Assembly: GCA_017429265.1 (NCBI GenBank)
Contig: JAFRPG010000090.1
Location: 176,069 to 240,068 of the forward strand
Length of the DNA stretch: 64,000 nt
Reading direction: 5' to 3'
Source of the DNA: Clostridia bacterium
Lineage (GTDB): Bacteria; Bacillota; Clostridia; Christensenellales; Aristaeellaceae
Under the pieces are notes generated by a model. The model was not told the DNA's origin, did no database searches, and saw only the letters and a program-made list of their open reading frames with translations. How positions within the stretch are numbered: the first letter of the stretch is position 1; every line of letters begins with the position of its first letter. Positions 1-9,083 of this stretch are shown here, piece after piece. A program made the position numbers and the translations under genes.

Positions 1-862
1 GCTGGACCACCTGCATGGTCTTCGCGGTGGAAAAGTTCAGCTTGCGTCCGGCTTCCTGCTGGAGGCTGGAGGTGGTAAAGGGCGGAGCGGGCATCTTGCG
101 CTTCTGTCCGCGCTTGATCTCGCCTGCCGTGAAGGTCCCCTTGCCGATATCCGCGACTGCCTGCGCCGCGGTTTCCCCGTCCGCAAGCGGGGCCCGCTTT
201 CCGTTCACGCTGATCAGCCGCAGCGGATAGGTCTCCTTCTTCCCCGTGGACGCGGTGGAAGTCCCCTTCGCCGTCACATCCCAGAATTCCTCCGGGATGA
301 AGGCCTCGATCTCCTTCTCGCGGCTGACCACCATGCGCGCGGCGACGGACTGCACGCGTCCGGCGGAGAGGCCTTTCTTGATCTTGACCCACAGCAGCGG
401 GCTGATCTTGTAGCCGACCAGCCGGTCAAGCACACGGCGGGCCTGCTGGGCGTCCACACGGCCCATATCGATGCTGCGCGGGGCTTTGATCGCGTGCTGA
501 ACAGCCGTCTTGGTGATCTCATGGAATTCGATCCGGCACGGAGCATCCTTGTCGATGCCCAGGATGTTTGCCAGGTGCCAGGAGATCGCTTCGCCTTCTC
601 GGTCAGGGTCTGTCGCGAGGTAGATCTGGGAGGCGTTTTTCGCTTCCTTGCGGATCCTGGCCAGGATGTCGCCGCGGCCGCGGATCGTGATATACTTCGG
701 CTCAAAATCGTTGTCGGCATCCACGCCGATCTGCGATTTCGGCAGGTCGCAGACATGGCCCTGAGATGCCTCCACTTTATAGCCGCTGCCCAGGAAGCGG
801 CTGACCGTGCGGGCTTTCGCGGGAGACTCCACGATGATCAGTTTCTTCTTTCTCGTCGCCAT
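1..862 (-). CDS. topA: DNA topoisomerase I (N-terminal part, truncated by window edge)
   Basis: Type IA topoisomerase that relaxes negatively supercoiled DNA. About 287 residues are visible. The N-terminus carries the Toprim opening IIVESPAKA and the metal-binding block DPDREGEAISWH, followed by SAGRVQSVAA of the topoisomerase core. The frame runs off the left end of the window before the catalytic tyrosine, so completeness cannot be judged. The ATG at 862 is preceded by AAAGGA. It lies 40 bp downstream of dprA on the same strand, the usual dprA-topA pairing of Firmicutes, and no separate promoter is evident, so co-transcription is likely. Confidence 0.95.
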   Translation of the reverse strand, partial: MATRKKKLIIVESPAKARTVSRFLGSGYKVEASQGHVCDLPKSQIGVDADNDFEPKYITIRGRGDILARIRKEAKNASQIYLATDPDREGEAISWHLANILGIDKDAPCRIEFHEITKTAVQHAIKAPRSIDMGRVDAQQARRVLDRLVGYKISPLLWVKIKKGLSAGRVQSVAARMVVSREKEIEAFIPEEFWDVTAKGTSTASTGKKETYPLRLISVNGKRAPLADGETAAQAVADIGKGTFTAGEIKRGQKRKMPAPPFTTSSLQQEAGRKLNFSTAKTMQVVQ

Positions 863-902
863 AAGGGTAATACATCCTTTCATCAAAAGATGAGATACGG
901 CA

Positions 903-2006
903 TCAGATCACACAGTACTGTTTTCCCGGCAGCGCGCGGACCAGGCCGCTCATCTGCAGGATCGTCAGCGATGTGGACAGCGCGGTGATGCTCAGCCCGC
1001 TCTCGTAGGCGAGTTCATCGAGGCTTTTCTCTCCTCCGTAGAGGATGGTGAGGATCTTCTGCATGTCCGGCGTCAGAGCGGCGATGGGCTCGCGTTTCTC
1101 CGGTTTCACGGCGATGTCGTTCCACTCGAGATCCTCGAGCAGATCCTCCGCGGTGACAAAGTATCTCGCGCCCTCCCGGAGCAGCTGATGCGCGCCCTCG
1201 GACCAGACGGAGCCGGGCTCCCCCGGCCATGCATAGACGTCGCGTCCCTGATCCAGCGCGTGATGGACCGTGGTGAAGCTGCCGGATGTGATCCGAGCCT
1301 CCATCATCACCACACCCTTGCACAGGCCGGAGATGATCCGGTTGCGGACCGGAAAGACACTCTTGCGGACCGTCGTTCCCGGCGGATACTCGCTGAGCAG
1401 GAGGCCGCCCTGTTCGAGCAGACGCCGCTTGAGGTCCCGTGAGCTGGCGGGATAGTCGACATCCAGCCCGCAGGCCATGATGCCGATCCCGGGTGTCGTT
1501 CCGTGAATGCTTCCCTCATGGGCGCTGGTGTCGATGCCGGCCGCCAGGCCGCTTACAATGGTCACGCCGTGATTGCTCAGTTCACGGCAGAGCTCCTCGC
1601 ACCATGTCACGGCTCTCGGCGACGCGGCCCTGGAACCGATCACCGCCAGGCAGCGTCCTGTCATGCAGGACACATCTCCCCGATAGAAAAGAAAGGGCGG
1701 CGGATCGCTGATGAAGCGGAGCGCGGGAGAATAGGCGGGATCGCGGAGCGCGACCACCTGCATCTCCAGCCGCTGCATGTCGACCATCATCTCGTGCATG
1801 GCCGGCCTGGCCGAGCGCTGAAGGAGCTTTTCGACGTTGCGCTCGGTGAGATAGCGGCGGAGGGTCTTTCCGCCGTCCCGTTTGCACTGCTCATAGATGG
1901 CCGTGGCACTGCCGAACTCATCCATCATGCGCTGAAGCGGCACGGGCTGCGTGTGCGCGTAAGTCAGCCAGGCGCGGCATCCGTCTTCAAACGTATACTT
2001 CATCAT
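903..2006 (-). CDS. dprA: DNA-processing protein DprA/Smf
   Basis: 367 residues, the usual size. DprA binds incoming single-stranded DNA and loads RecA during natural transformation; many non-competent Firmicutes also keep it. A helical N-terminal region (about 1-85) precedes the Rossmann-like DprA core (about 90-295) with GSRAASP near 124, SGLAAGIDTSAHEG near 152 and the conserved FPxRNRIISG block near 218. A C-terminal winged-helix segment (about 312-367) follows. Two ATGs stand in tandem; the first has GGAG 7 nt upstream. Its own promoter and a 5' leader hairpin lie just upstream, and topA follows. Confidence 0.95.
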   Translation of the reverse strand: MMKYTFEDGCRAWLTYAHTQPVPLQRMMDEFGSATAIYEQCKRDGGKTLRRYLTERNVEKLLQRSARPAMHEMMVDMQRLEMQVVALRDPAYSPALRFISDPPPFLFYRGDVSCMTGRCLAVIGSRAASPRAVTWCEELCRELSNHGVTIVSGLAAGIDTSAHEGSIHGTTPGIGIMACGLDVDYPASSRDLKRRLLEQGGLLLSEYPPGTTVRKSVFPVRNRIISGLCKGVVMMEARITSGSFTTVHHALDQGRDVYAWPGEPGSVWSEGAHQLLREGARYFVTAEDLLEDLEWNDIAVKPEKREPIAALTPDMQKILTILYGGEKSLDELAYESGLSITALSTSLTILQMSGLVRALPGKQYCVI

Positions 2007-2026
2007 CGCCCAGCTCCTTCATAAAA

Positions 2027-2058
2027 TGATGCTGAATTTCTTAAGGAAAACAGCATCA
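2027..2058 (-). other. Hairpin at the 5' end of the dprA transcript
   Basis: On the minus strand TGATGCTG pairs with CAGCATCA (8 bp) around a loop that can itself fold, followed by TTTTAT. With the promoter at 2070-2098 the transcript should begin only a few bases before the stem. It could be a 5' mRNA stabiliser or a weak attenuator; the short U-run makes strong termination doubtful. Confidence 0.45.
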
Positions 2059-2069
2059 ATTCCTCCGCC

Positions 2070-2098
2070 ATGCTACCACATATTGCGGAATCCGTCAA
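2070..2098 (-). promoter_or_regulatory. Sigma-A-type promoter for dprA-topA
   Basis: On the minus strand TTGACG (2093-2098), a 17-nt spacer and TAGCAT (2070-2075). It points at dprA, with about 57 nt of leader. Confidence 0.6.
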
Positions 2099-2163
2099 GT
2101 GATTCGCACGCCGGACTTTCTGCCACGGGTTCACGGCAGGCGGACGGAGAAACACAACGGAAA

Positions 2164-2204
2164 GAGGAGAGGGCGGACGGTTTTCGTGCGTCCGTGCTCT
2201 CCTC
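2164..2204 (-). terminator. Terminator hairpin downstream of nifJ
   Basis: GAGGAGAG (2197-2204 on the minus strand) pairs with CTCTCCTC (2164-2171). An inner CGGACG/CGTCCG stem extends the hairpin. The U-tract is weak (TTTCCGTT). It lies 34 bp after the nifJ stop and would end the T-box operon. Confidence 0.55.
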
Positions 2205-2237
2205 AGGAAGGATCATCCTGCCGTTATGCTTTCAGGC

Positions 2238-5200
2238 TTACTCATCCATGCCCTTCAGTTTCTCATAGCGTTCCCTTGCAAGCTTCGCGCCTTCCGCAAA
2301 GAGAGATTTTGCATTCTCCGGGAAGGTCCTGCGCAGGGAGGCAAAGCGGACCTCGCCGTCGAGGAAATCTTCGTAGGGCACGGTCGGCGCCTTGCTGTCG
2401 AGGTGGAAAGGATGCGCGTCGTTGGGATTGTAGCGGTAAAGGTACCAGTAACCGGCCTCGACGGCGCGCTTCATCTCGTCCTGCACCTTGTCCATGCCGC
2501 AGCGCAGGCCGTGCGCGGAGCAGGGCGCATAGGCGATCACAACGCTCGGGCCGCGGAAGGCCTGCGCTTCGTGAATGGCTTTCACCAGCTGGGCGTTGTC
2601 GGCGCCCATCGCCACCTGGGCCACATACACGTTGCCATAAGTCATTAGCATGCCGCCGATGTCCTTCTTCGGACGCTTCTTGCCCGCGGAGGCGAACTGG
2701 GCCACGGCGCCGATCTGCGTTGCCTTGGAGGACTGTCCGCCCGTGTTGGAATAGACTTCGGTGTCCACGATCAGGATGTTGACGTCCTCGCCGCTGGCGA
2801 TCACGTGATCCAGACCGCCGAAGCCGATGTCATACGCCCATCCGTCACCGCCATACATCCAGAAAGTCTTCTTGCACAGCTGATCCGCATAGCGGAGGAT
2901 CGTCTGCGCCTGCCTGTCCGGGAGTGTCTCAAGCGCCCGGATCAGGGCTTCCGTCGTGGCCGGCGAAGTCTCGAAATCGTCGTAACCGTCCAGCCAGGCG
3001 TCCATGGCCGCGCAGGCAGCCGAATCACCGCAGACCTCACGGAAAGCGGTCACGCGGGCCTTGCACGCCTCCCGCTGCTGCCGCACGGAGAGGAGCATGC
3101 CGAGACTGAACTCCGCGTTGTTCTCAAAAAGGGAGTTGGACCAGGCGGGGCCTCTGCCGCGCTGATTGACGGTATAGGGGATGCCGGGCATGGCCGCGCC
3201 CCAGGCCTGGGAGCATCCGGTCGCGTTGGCCCAGTAGATGCGGTCGCCGAAGAGCTGGGTCAGGAGCTTGGCGTACGGCGTCTCACCGCAGCCGGCGCAG
3301 GCGGCCGAGAACTCCACCAGCGGGCGGCGGAACTGACTGCCCTTTACGGTATAGGGGTCGAACAGATCCCCCTTGTCCGGCAGCGCGAGCGCATAATCCC
3401 ACGCCGCACGGGTGTCGCCGACCTCGGCCACGGGCATCATCGTCAGCGCCTTCTCCTTCGCGGGGCAGACGTTGGCGCAGCTGCCGCAGCCGGTGCAGTC
3501 AAGCGCGCTGATCTGGATCGTGAATTTCATGCCGGCAGCCTGTTTGCCCTTGGCTTCGGCCATCTGCATGGCCGCAGGGGCATTCGCGGCCTCATCGGCG
3601 GTGAGCAGATAGGGCCTGATGACCGCGTGAGGGCAGACAAATGCGCACTTGTTGCACTGCAGGCACTTTTCGCTGTCCCACACGGGGACGCGCACCGCGA
3701 TGCCGCGCTTCTCATAGGCCGTCATGCCCATGTCCATCACGCCGTCCTTATAGTCGAGGAAAGCGCTGACAGGCAGATCATCGCCCTTCTGAGCGTTGAT
3801 CGGCTCGAGCAGTTTTTTCACGACGGCGGGAACATCGCGTTTGGGCTCCGGCATGTCTTCCGCTTCCTCCCAGGAGGCCGGAACCGTGACCCGGTGCAAA
3901 TGCTGCCCGCCCGCGTCAATGGCCGCGAGATTCTTGCGGACGACGTCCTCGCCCTTGGCAAAGTAGGTCTTCTCCGCCGCCGCCTTCATATAGGCAACCG
4001 CGTCATCGGTCGGGATGACAGGGATCAGGTGGAAGAAGGCGGACTGCAGCACCATGTTGAAGTGCGTGCCGAGGCCGAGGGCTTCGGCGGCCTTGACCGC
4101 GTCGATCGTGTACAGACGGATCCCCTTGCGAGCGATGTCCCGCTTCGCGCGGGCCGGCAGATGCGTCTCCAGCGCGCTGTCGTCCCAGGGACAGTTGATC
4201 AGCAGAATCCCGCCGGGTTTGACCTCGCCGGTGATGTCGTACTGCTTCATGTAGGTCGGATGGTGACATGCCACGAACTCCGCCTGCTTGACATAATAGG
4301 ACGAGCGGATCGGATCGTCGCCGAAGCGCAGGTGGGATTTGGTCACGCCGTAGGACTTTTTGGCGTCATACTCAAAGTAGGCCTGCGCATACTTGTCCGT
4401 GTGGCAGTTGATGATCTCGACGGTGTTCTTGTTCGCACCGACCGTGCCGTCCGAGCCGAGGCCCCAGAACTTGCAGCTGATCGTACCCTGATCGCCGACC
4501 GTGAATGCAGGGTCCTCCTTCAGCGACAGACGCGTCACATCGTCGACGATGCCGACGGTGAAGCTGTTCAGTGGCTTGTCCTGCTTCAGGTTCTCAAACA
4601 CGGCCGCGATCTGGGCCGGGGTGGTGTCCTTCGAGGACAAGCCGTAGCGCCCGCCGACCACCAGTACATCGGGACGGCCGCGCAGCGCGGTGCAGACATC
4701 CTGGTACAGGGGCTCGCCGGCACTGCCCATCTCCTTGGTGCGGTCGAGGACGGCGATCTTCTTCACGGTCTCCGGCAGCGCGTCGGCAAAACGCTTCACG
4801 TCGAACGGGCGGAAGAGGTGGACCTGCAGGTAGCCGACCTTCTCCCCCGCGGCGTTCAGGGTCTCCACGACCTGCTCGACGCAGCCGCTGACGGAGCCCA
4901 TCGCAACGATGACCCGGTCCGCGTCCGGCGCACCGTGATAGTTGAAGATCCTGTAATCACGGCCCGTGACCGCGTTGATCTTTTCCATATAGGAGGTCAC
5001 GATATCCGGCAGGGCCGCATAGTCGCCGTTGCTGGCCTCGCGGACCTGGAAGTAGATATCCGGGTTCTGCACGGTCGCCCGGAGCATCGGATGCTCGGGG
5101 TTCAGGGCGTGCGCGCGGAACGCGTCCACGGCGTCCCAGTCCATCATCGCGCGCAGATCGTCATAGGAGAGCTGCTCGACCTTTGTGATCTCATGGGAGG

Positions 5201-5735
5201 TGCGGAAGCCGTCGAAGAAGTGCATGAACGGCACCCGACCCTTGATCGCGGAGAGATGGGCGACACCGGCCAGATCCATGACCTCCTGCACGCTGCCGGT
5301 CGCGAGCATTGCGAAGCCCGTCTGCCGGCAATTCATCACATCGGAGTGATCGCCGAAGATCGACATGGCGTGCGTACCGACCGTGCGCGCCGCGACATGC
5401 AGAACACCCGGAAGGCGCTCGCCCGCGATGCGGTGGAGGACGGGGATCATCAGCATCAGACCCTGGGATGAGGTGTAGCTCGTGGCCAGCGCACCGGTCT
5501 GCAGGGCGCCGTGCACCGCCGCGATGGCACCGGCCTCGGACTGCATTTCCGTGAGCTGAACGGTCTGTCCGAAGAGATTCTTCCTTCCGCGCGCGGACCA
5601 GTAGTCGGTCTTTCCGGCCATCGGGGAGGACGGTGTGATCGGATAGATCGCCGCGATCTCAGTGAAAGCATAGGCAATGTAGGCCGCTGCCTCGTTGCCG
5701 TCCACGGTCACAAAGGTTTTCTGTTTCTCAGGCAT
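2238..5735 (-). CDS. nifJ: Pyruvate:ferredoxin (flavodoxin) oxidoreductase
   Basis: Single-chain PFOR of 1,165 residues, the usual length. It oxidises pyruvate with CoA to acetyl-CoA and CO2 and reduces ferredoxin in the cytoplasm. In order: the TPP-binding alpha domain with YPITPSSPMA near the N-terminus, the gamma domain, a two-cluster ferredoxin domain (CLQCNKCAFVC near 690 and CTGCGSCANVC near 745), then the C-terminal TPP domain with CAGCGE near 810 and GGDGWAYDIGFGG near 960. The ATG at 5735 is chosen over an upstream in-frame start because GGAGGAG lies about 8 nt before it. It overlaps the amidohydrolase stop by 8 bp, implying translational coupling. It is the last gene of the T-box operon, an unusual place for a central-metabolism enzyme. 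Confidence 0.97.
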   Translation of the reverse strand: MPEKQKTFVTVDGNEAAAYIAYAFTEIAAIYPITPSSPMAGKTDYWSARGRKNLFGQTVQLTEMQSEAGAIAAVHGALQTGALATSYTSSQGLMLMIPVLHRIAGERLPGVLHVAARTVGTHAMSIFGDHSDVMNCRQTGFAMLATGSVQEVMDLAGVAHLSAIKGRVPFMHFFDGFRTSHEITKVEQLSYDDLRAMMDWDAVDAFRAHALNPEHPMLRATVQNPDIYFQVREASNGDYAALPDIVTSYMEKINAVTGRDYRIFNYHGAPDADRVIVAMGSVSGCVEQVVETLNAAGEKVGYLQVHLFRPFDVKRFADALPETVKKIAVLDRTKEMGSAGEPLYQDVCTALRGRPDVLVVGGRYGLSSKDTTPAQIAAVFENLKQDKPLNSFTVGIVDDVTRLSLKEDPAFTVGDQGTISCKFWGLGSDGTVGANKNTVEIINCHTDKYAQAYFEYDAKKSYGVTKSHLRFGDDPIRSSYYVKQAEFVACHHPTYMKQYDITGEVKPGGILLINCPWDDSALETHLPARAKRDIARKGIRLYTIDAVKAAEALGLGTHFNMVLQSAFFHLIPVIPTDDAVAYMKAAAEKTYFAKGEDVVRKNLAAIDAGGQHLHRVTVPASWEEAEDMPEPKRDVPAVVKKLLEPINAQKGDDLPVSAFLDYKDGVMDMGMTAYEKRGIAVRVPVWDSEKCLQCNKCAFVCPHAVIRPYLLTADEAANAPAAMQMAEAKGKQAAGMKFTIQISALDCTGCGSCANVCPAKEKALTMMPVAEVGDTRAAWDYALALPDKGDLFDPYTVKGSQFRRPLVEFSAACAGCGETPYAKLLTQLFGDRIYWANATGCSQAWGAAMPGIPYTVNQRGRGPAWSNSLFENNAEFSLGMLLSVRQQREACKARVTAFREVCGDSAACAAMDAWLDGYDDFETSPATTEALIRALETLPDRQAQTILRYADQLCKKTFWMYGGDGWAYDIGFGGLDHVIASGEDVNILIVDTEVYSNTGGQSSKATQIGAVAQFASAGKKRPKKDIGGMLMTYGNVYVAQVAMGADNAQLVKAIHEAQAFRGPSVVIAYAPCSAHGLRCGMDKVQDEMKRAVEAGYWYLYRYNPNDAHPFHLDSKAPTVPYEDFLDGEVRFASLRRTFPENAKSLFAEGAKLARERYEKLKGMDE

Positions 5736-6567
5736 GCTTGGTCTCCTCCGTCTCATCCCGATCCGGGCACAGGCCGTAAAGTTTCACGGCGTTGCGCCAG
5801 AAAATGTTCTCGTATTCCTCGTCCTCCAGCCCCATGGCCAGCAAATCGTCGATCTCGGGACGCTGAGGCCACAGGGGGTAATCCGTGCCGAAGAGCACGC
5901 GCTCCGATCCGTACACACGGATCAGCCTGCGCGTCGTGTCAAGGCCCAGCCAGTATATGCTCGAAGAAGTATCCACCATCAGATTGGGATAACGGGCCAG
6001 ACGCTCCGTCGCGTTTTCCCAGACACTCCAGCCGCCCAGATGCGCCGCGATCATCCGCAGGCGCGGAAACGACTCAAGGATGCGGCTGAGGCGTTCGGGG
6101 TTGGAAAAGTCATAACGGCTGTCCCCCGCATGGATGCAGACGGGCAGGTCGCGCTCCTCGCACAGGGTATAAATCGCGAATGCCCTCGGATCGTCGGCCT
6201 CGAAGTGCTGGATGTCCGGGTGCAGCTTCACGCCCTTCAGGCCGAGCGCTTCGATCTCCGACAGGTCGCGCGCAAAGTCGTCGCTGTCGGGATGCATCGT
6301 GCCCAAGCCCGTCATGGTTCCCCCGCTCTCCGCCACGGACTGCGCGATGAAGCGGTTGATGGACGAGACCTGCCGCGGACTGGTGGCGACGGAGAAGACC
6401 ACATAGTGGCTGATCCCCGCTTCCGCTCCGACCCGGAGCAGCTCCGATGCCGTGCCGCCCCAGGGCTTGCGGGGCAGTCCGCCGTAGAACTCTTCCACCG
6501 CGTCCACGGCTTTCTGCGCGATCTTCTCCGGATAGATATGGCAGTGGCTATCGATGATTCTTGTCAT
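5728..6567 (-). CDS. Amidohydrolase-2 family TIM-barrel protein
   Basis: 279 residues of the Amidohydro_2 (PF04909) type, a metal-dependent hydrolase/decarboxylase superfamily. Visible metal-site motifs are DSHCHIYP at the N-terminus, GVKLHPDIQ in the middle, CIHAGDS, AHLGG and the C-terminal FGTDYPLW with its conserved aspartate. Substrate cannot be read from sequence. The ATG at 6567 has GAGG 8 nt upstream and is preferred to a GTG six codons earlier that overlaps the previous gene. The gene sits 14 bp after the TIM-barrel/ligase fusion and overlaps nifJ by 8 bp, so it is clearly part of that operon. Confidence 0.85.
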   Translation of the reverse strand: MTRIIDSHCHIYPEKIAQKAVDAVEEFYGGLPRKPWGGTASELLRVGAEAGISHYVVFSVATSPRQVSSINRFIAQSVAESGGTMTGLGTMHPDSDDFARDLSEIEALGLKGVKLHPDIQHFEADDPRAFAIYTLCEERDLPVCIHAGDSRYDFSNPERLSRILESFPRLRMIAAHLGGWSVWENATERLARYPNLMVDTSSSIYWLGLDTTRRLIRVYGSERVLFGTDYPLWPQRPEIDDLLAMGLEDEEYENIFWRNAVKLYGLCPDRDETEETKHA

Positions 6568-6581
6568 GCGATTGACCTCGA

Positions 6582-9080
6582 TCACGCGGTTTCGATGCTG
6601 GCGGCCTGCTGCAGACCAAGCTTCTCAATGGCCTGCTCGCGCATCTTGTATTTCTGGATCTTGCCGGCGTCATTCATCGGGAAGCCGTCCACAAACTCAA
6701 TGTATTTCGGCACCTTGTGCTTCGCCATGTGATCGAGGACGAACTGACGGATCTCCTCCACCGTGGCGGACACACCTTCCTTGAGGATGATACAGGCCAT
6801 GATCTCCTCGCCCATCGCCTTGTCCGGGACGCCGATGACCTGGACGTCGTTGACCTTCGGGTGCGTGTAGATGAACTCCTCGATCTCCTTGGGATAGATG
6901 TTCTCGCCGCCGCGGATAATCATGTCCTTCAGGCGGCCGGTGATGCGGTAGTTGCCCTCCGGAGTGCGGCAGGCCAGGTCGCCGGTATGGAGCCATCCGT
7001 CCTTGTCGATGGCGGCTGCCGTGGCCTTCGGCATCTTGTAGTAGCCCTTCATGATGTTGTAACCGCGGGCGACGAACTCGCCGATGACCTCGTCCGGGCA
7101 GTCCTCGCCGGTCTCCGGATCGACGATCTTGCACTCTACCTCCGGGAAGGCGCGGCCGACCGTCGCCACGCGGACCTCCAGCGGATCGCCGGTGCGGCTC
7201 ATCGTGCAGCCGGGAGATGCCTCGGTCTGACCGTAAACGATGACGATCTCGGTCATGTGCATCTTATCCACCACATCGCGCATCACGGCGATGGGGCACG
7301 GGCTTCCGGCCATAATGCCGGTGCGCATATAGCTGAAGTCGGTCTTCACGAAGTCCGGGTGGGAGAGCATCGCGATGAACATGGTCGGCACGCCGTGGAA
7401 GGCTGTGATATGCTCGTTGTGGATGCAGGCCAGGGATGACTTCGGCGAGAAATAGGGCAGCGGCAGGATCGTGCCGGCGTGGGTCATGGTGGCCGTCATC
7501 GCCAGCACCATGCCGAAGCAGTGGAACATGGGCACCTGGATCATCATCCGGTCCGCGGTGGACAGGTCCATGCCGTCGCCGATGCACTTGCCGTCATTGA
7601 CGATGTTGTAGTGGGTCAGCATCACGCCCTTGGGGAAGCCAGTGGTGCCGGAGGTATACTGCATGTTGCACACGTCGTTCACGTCGACGGCGGCCGCCAT
7701 GCGCCGGACCTCCTCGATGGGCGTGCGGTCGGCATAGGCCATGGCGTCCTCCCAGGTCAGGCAGCCCGGCTGGCGGAAGCCGACCGTGATCACGTTGCGC
7801 AGGAAGGGCAGGCGCCGGGCGTGCAGGGGTTCGCCGGCCTTGTTGTCCCTGAGTTCGGGACACAGCTCGTTGATGATCTCGCGGTAGTTGGAATCGCGGT
7901 AGCCGTCGATCATGACGAGGGTGTGCGTGTCGGACTGACGCAGCAGGTATTCCGCCTCATGGATCTTGTAGGCCGTGTTCATCGTGACGAGGACGGCGCC
8001 GATCTTGGTCGTGGCCCAGAAGGTCACATACCACTGCATGACGTTGGTGGCCCAGATGGTCACCTTGGAGCCGGCCTTCACGCCCAGGGAGATCAGCACG
8101 CGCGCAAACTTGTCGACGTCGTCCCTGAATTCCGAGTAGGTCCTTGTGTAATCGAGGGTCGTATACTTGATGGCCAGCTGATCCGGAAACTCCGCGCACA
8201 CATCGTCGAGCACCTGGGAGAAGGTCTTCTCGATCAGGGTCTCTTTCTTCCAAAGGTAGTATCCGGTGCCGCGATTGTTGGTATAGAGATGTTTGCGGTT
8301 GAGGCGCGTGCTGGCGAAGGTGGACAGGTAGTTGGCAAAATGGGTCAGGATGATCTCCGGATCGTCCAGGTCACGCATCCAGCGCGGATCCCACTCCAGC
8401 GAGATGTACCCGTCATAATTGACCGAGCGGAGGGCATTCATCAGTTCCTTCAGCGGAAGCTCGCCCTCGCCGATGAGCTCCGGAACCGCCCCGTGCTCCG
8501 TGCGGCGGAAGTCATGCAGATGCACATGCCGCACATAGGCGCCGAGATTGGTGATGGAGGTTTCGCCGTCCTCACCCCCGGTCACGCAGGTTTCATGCAT
8601 GTTCCATGAGGCGGAGAGTCGCTCGTCGTCCGCGAAATGATTGAGGAGGTCGCGCAGACGCGCGGTGTCGGCATAGGCACCCACCGTGTCCACGAGCAGG
8701 GTGACAGGCTGGCGGAGATCCGCCATCAGCTGCCCCAGGCGCTCCACACAGGCTGCCTGCTGGTCGCTGGAGGTGTGGATCACGATGTATGGGATCCCGA
8801 GACCCGCACACAGATCGGTACTGGCCTGCAGCTCCTGCGGAAAATCGGGCGCGGTGAAGTCGCGCTCCGTGTCGACGCACGGGATCGTCAGCTTCTGCTC
8901 GGACAGGCCGCGGCGGATCACCGCGGAGAGTTCCGGATTGGCCAGCCCGGTCCTGCCCTGAAAGAGCGGACTGTTCACACCGTGCAGTTCGATGCCCTGC
9001 ATGTCGGTGGAAGCGGCCAGCCCGCGGAGTTCATCCCAGGTGAGGCCCTTCCAGTCTCGGATCGAGAACGCAAGCTTCAT
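6582..9080 (-). CDS. Fusion: sugar-phosphate-isomerase-like TIM barrel + AMP-forming acyl-CoA ligase
   Basis: 832 residues in two parts. Residues 1 to about 245 resemble xylose isomerase-like TIM barrels (AP endonuclease 2 fold), with HETCV, HVHLHDF and SLEWDP where metal ligands normally lie. Residues about 285-820 are a full ANL-superfamily ligase: TSGTTGFPKGVMLTH near 474, YGQTEASPG near 620, WLHTGDL, GRLKDMIIRGGENIYP and the C-terminal catalytic lysine in NDAGKIQKYK near 803. The ligase part looks like medium/long-chain acyl-CoA synthetases; the acid used is unknown. GGAGGTG precedes the ATG and overlaps the stop of the LeuA-like gene. Joining an epimerase-like barrel to an acyl ligase is unusual and suggests a barrel product that is then activated, which is inference. 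Confidence 0.88.
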   Translation of the reverse strand: MKLAFSIRDWKGLTWDELRGLAASTDMQGIELHGVNSPLFQGRTGLANPELSAVIRRGLSEQKLTIPCVDTERDFTAPDFPQELQASTDLCAGLGIPYIVIHTSSDQQAACVERLGQLMADLRQPVTLLVDTVGAYADTARLRDLLNHFADDERLSASWNMHETCVTGGEDGETSITNLGAYVRHVHLHDFRRTEHGAVPELIGEGELPLKELMNALRSVNYDGYISLEWDPRWMRDLDDPEIILTHFANYLSTFASTRLNRKHLYTNNRGTGYYLWKKETLIEKTFSQVLDDVCAEFPDQLAIKYTTLDYTRTYSEFRDDVDKFARVLISLGVKAGSKVTIWATNVMQWYVTFWATTKIGAVLVTMNTAYKIHEAEYLLRQSDTHTLVMIDGYRDSNYREIINELCPELRDNKAGEPLHARRLPFLRNVITVGFRQPGCLTWEDAMAYADRTPIEEVRRMAAAVDVNDVCNMQYTSGTTGFPKGVMLTHYNIVNDGKCIGDGMDLSTADRMMIQVPMFHCFGMVLAMTATMTHAGTILPLPYFSPKSSLACIHNEHITAFHGVPTMFIAMLSHPDFVKTDFSYMRTGIMAGSPCPIAVMRDVVDKMHMTEIVIVYGQTEASPGCTMSRTGDPLEVRVATVGRAFPEVECKIVDPETGEDCPDEVIGEFVARGYNIMKGYYKMPKATAAAIDKDGWLHTGDLACRTPEGNYRITGRLKDMIIRGGENIYPKEIEEFIYTHPKVNDVQVIGVPDKAMGEEIMACIILKEGVSATVEEIRQFVLDHMAKHKVPKYIEFVDGFPMNDAGKIQKYKMREQAIEKLGLQQAASIETA

Positions 9081-9083
9081 CGC

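Noticed and set aside
2805..5471. 888-codon open frame on the plus strand
   Set aside because: Exactly antisense to nifJ, whose motifs are complete. GC-rich codon use leaves the opposite strand open by chance.
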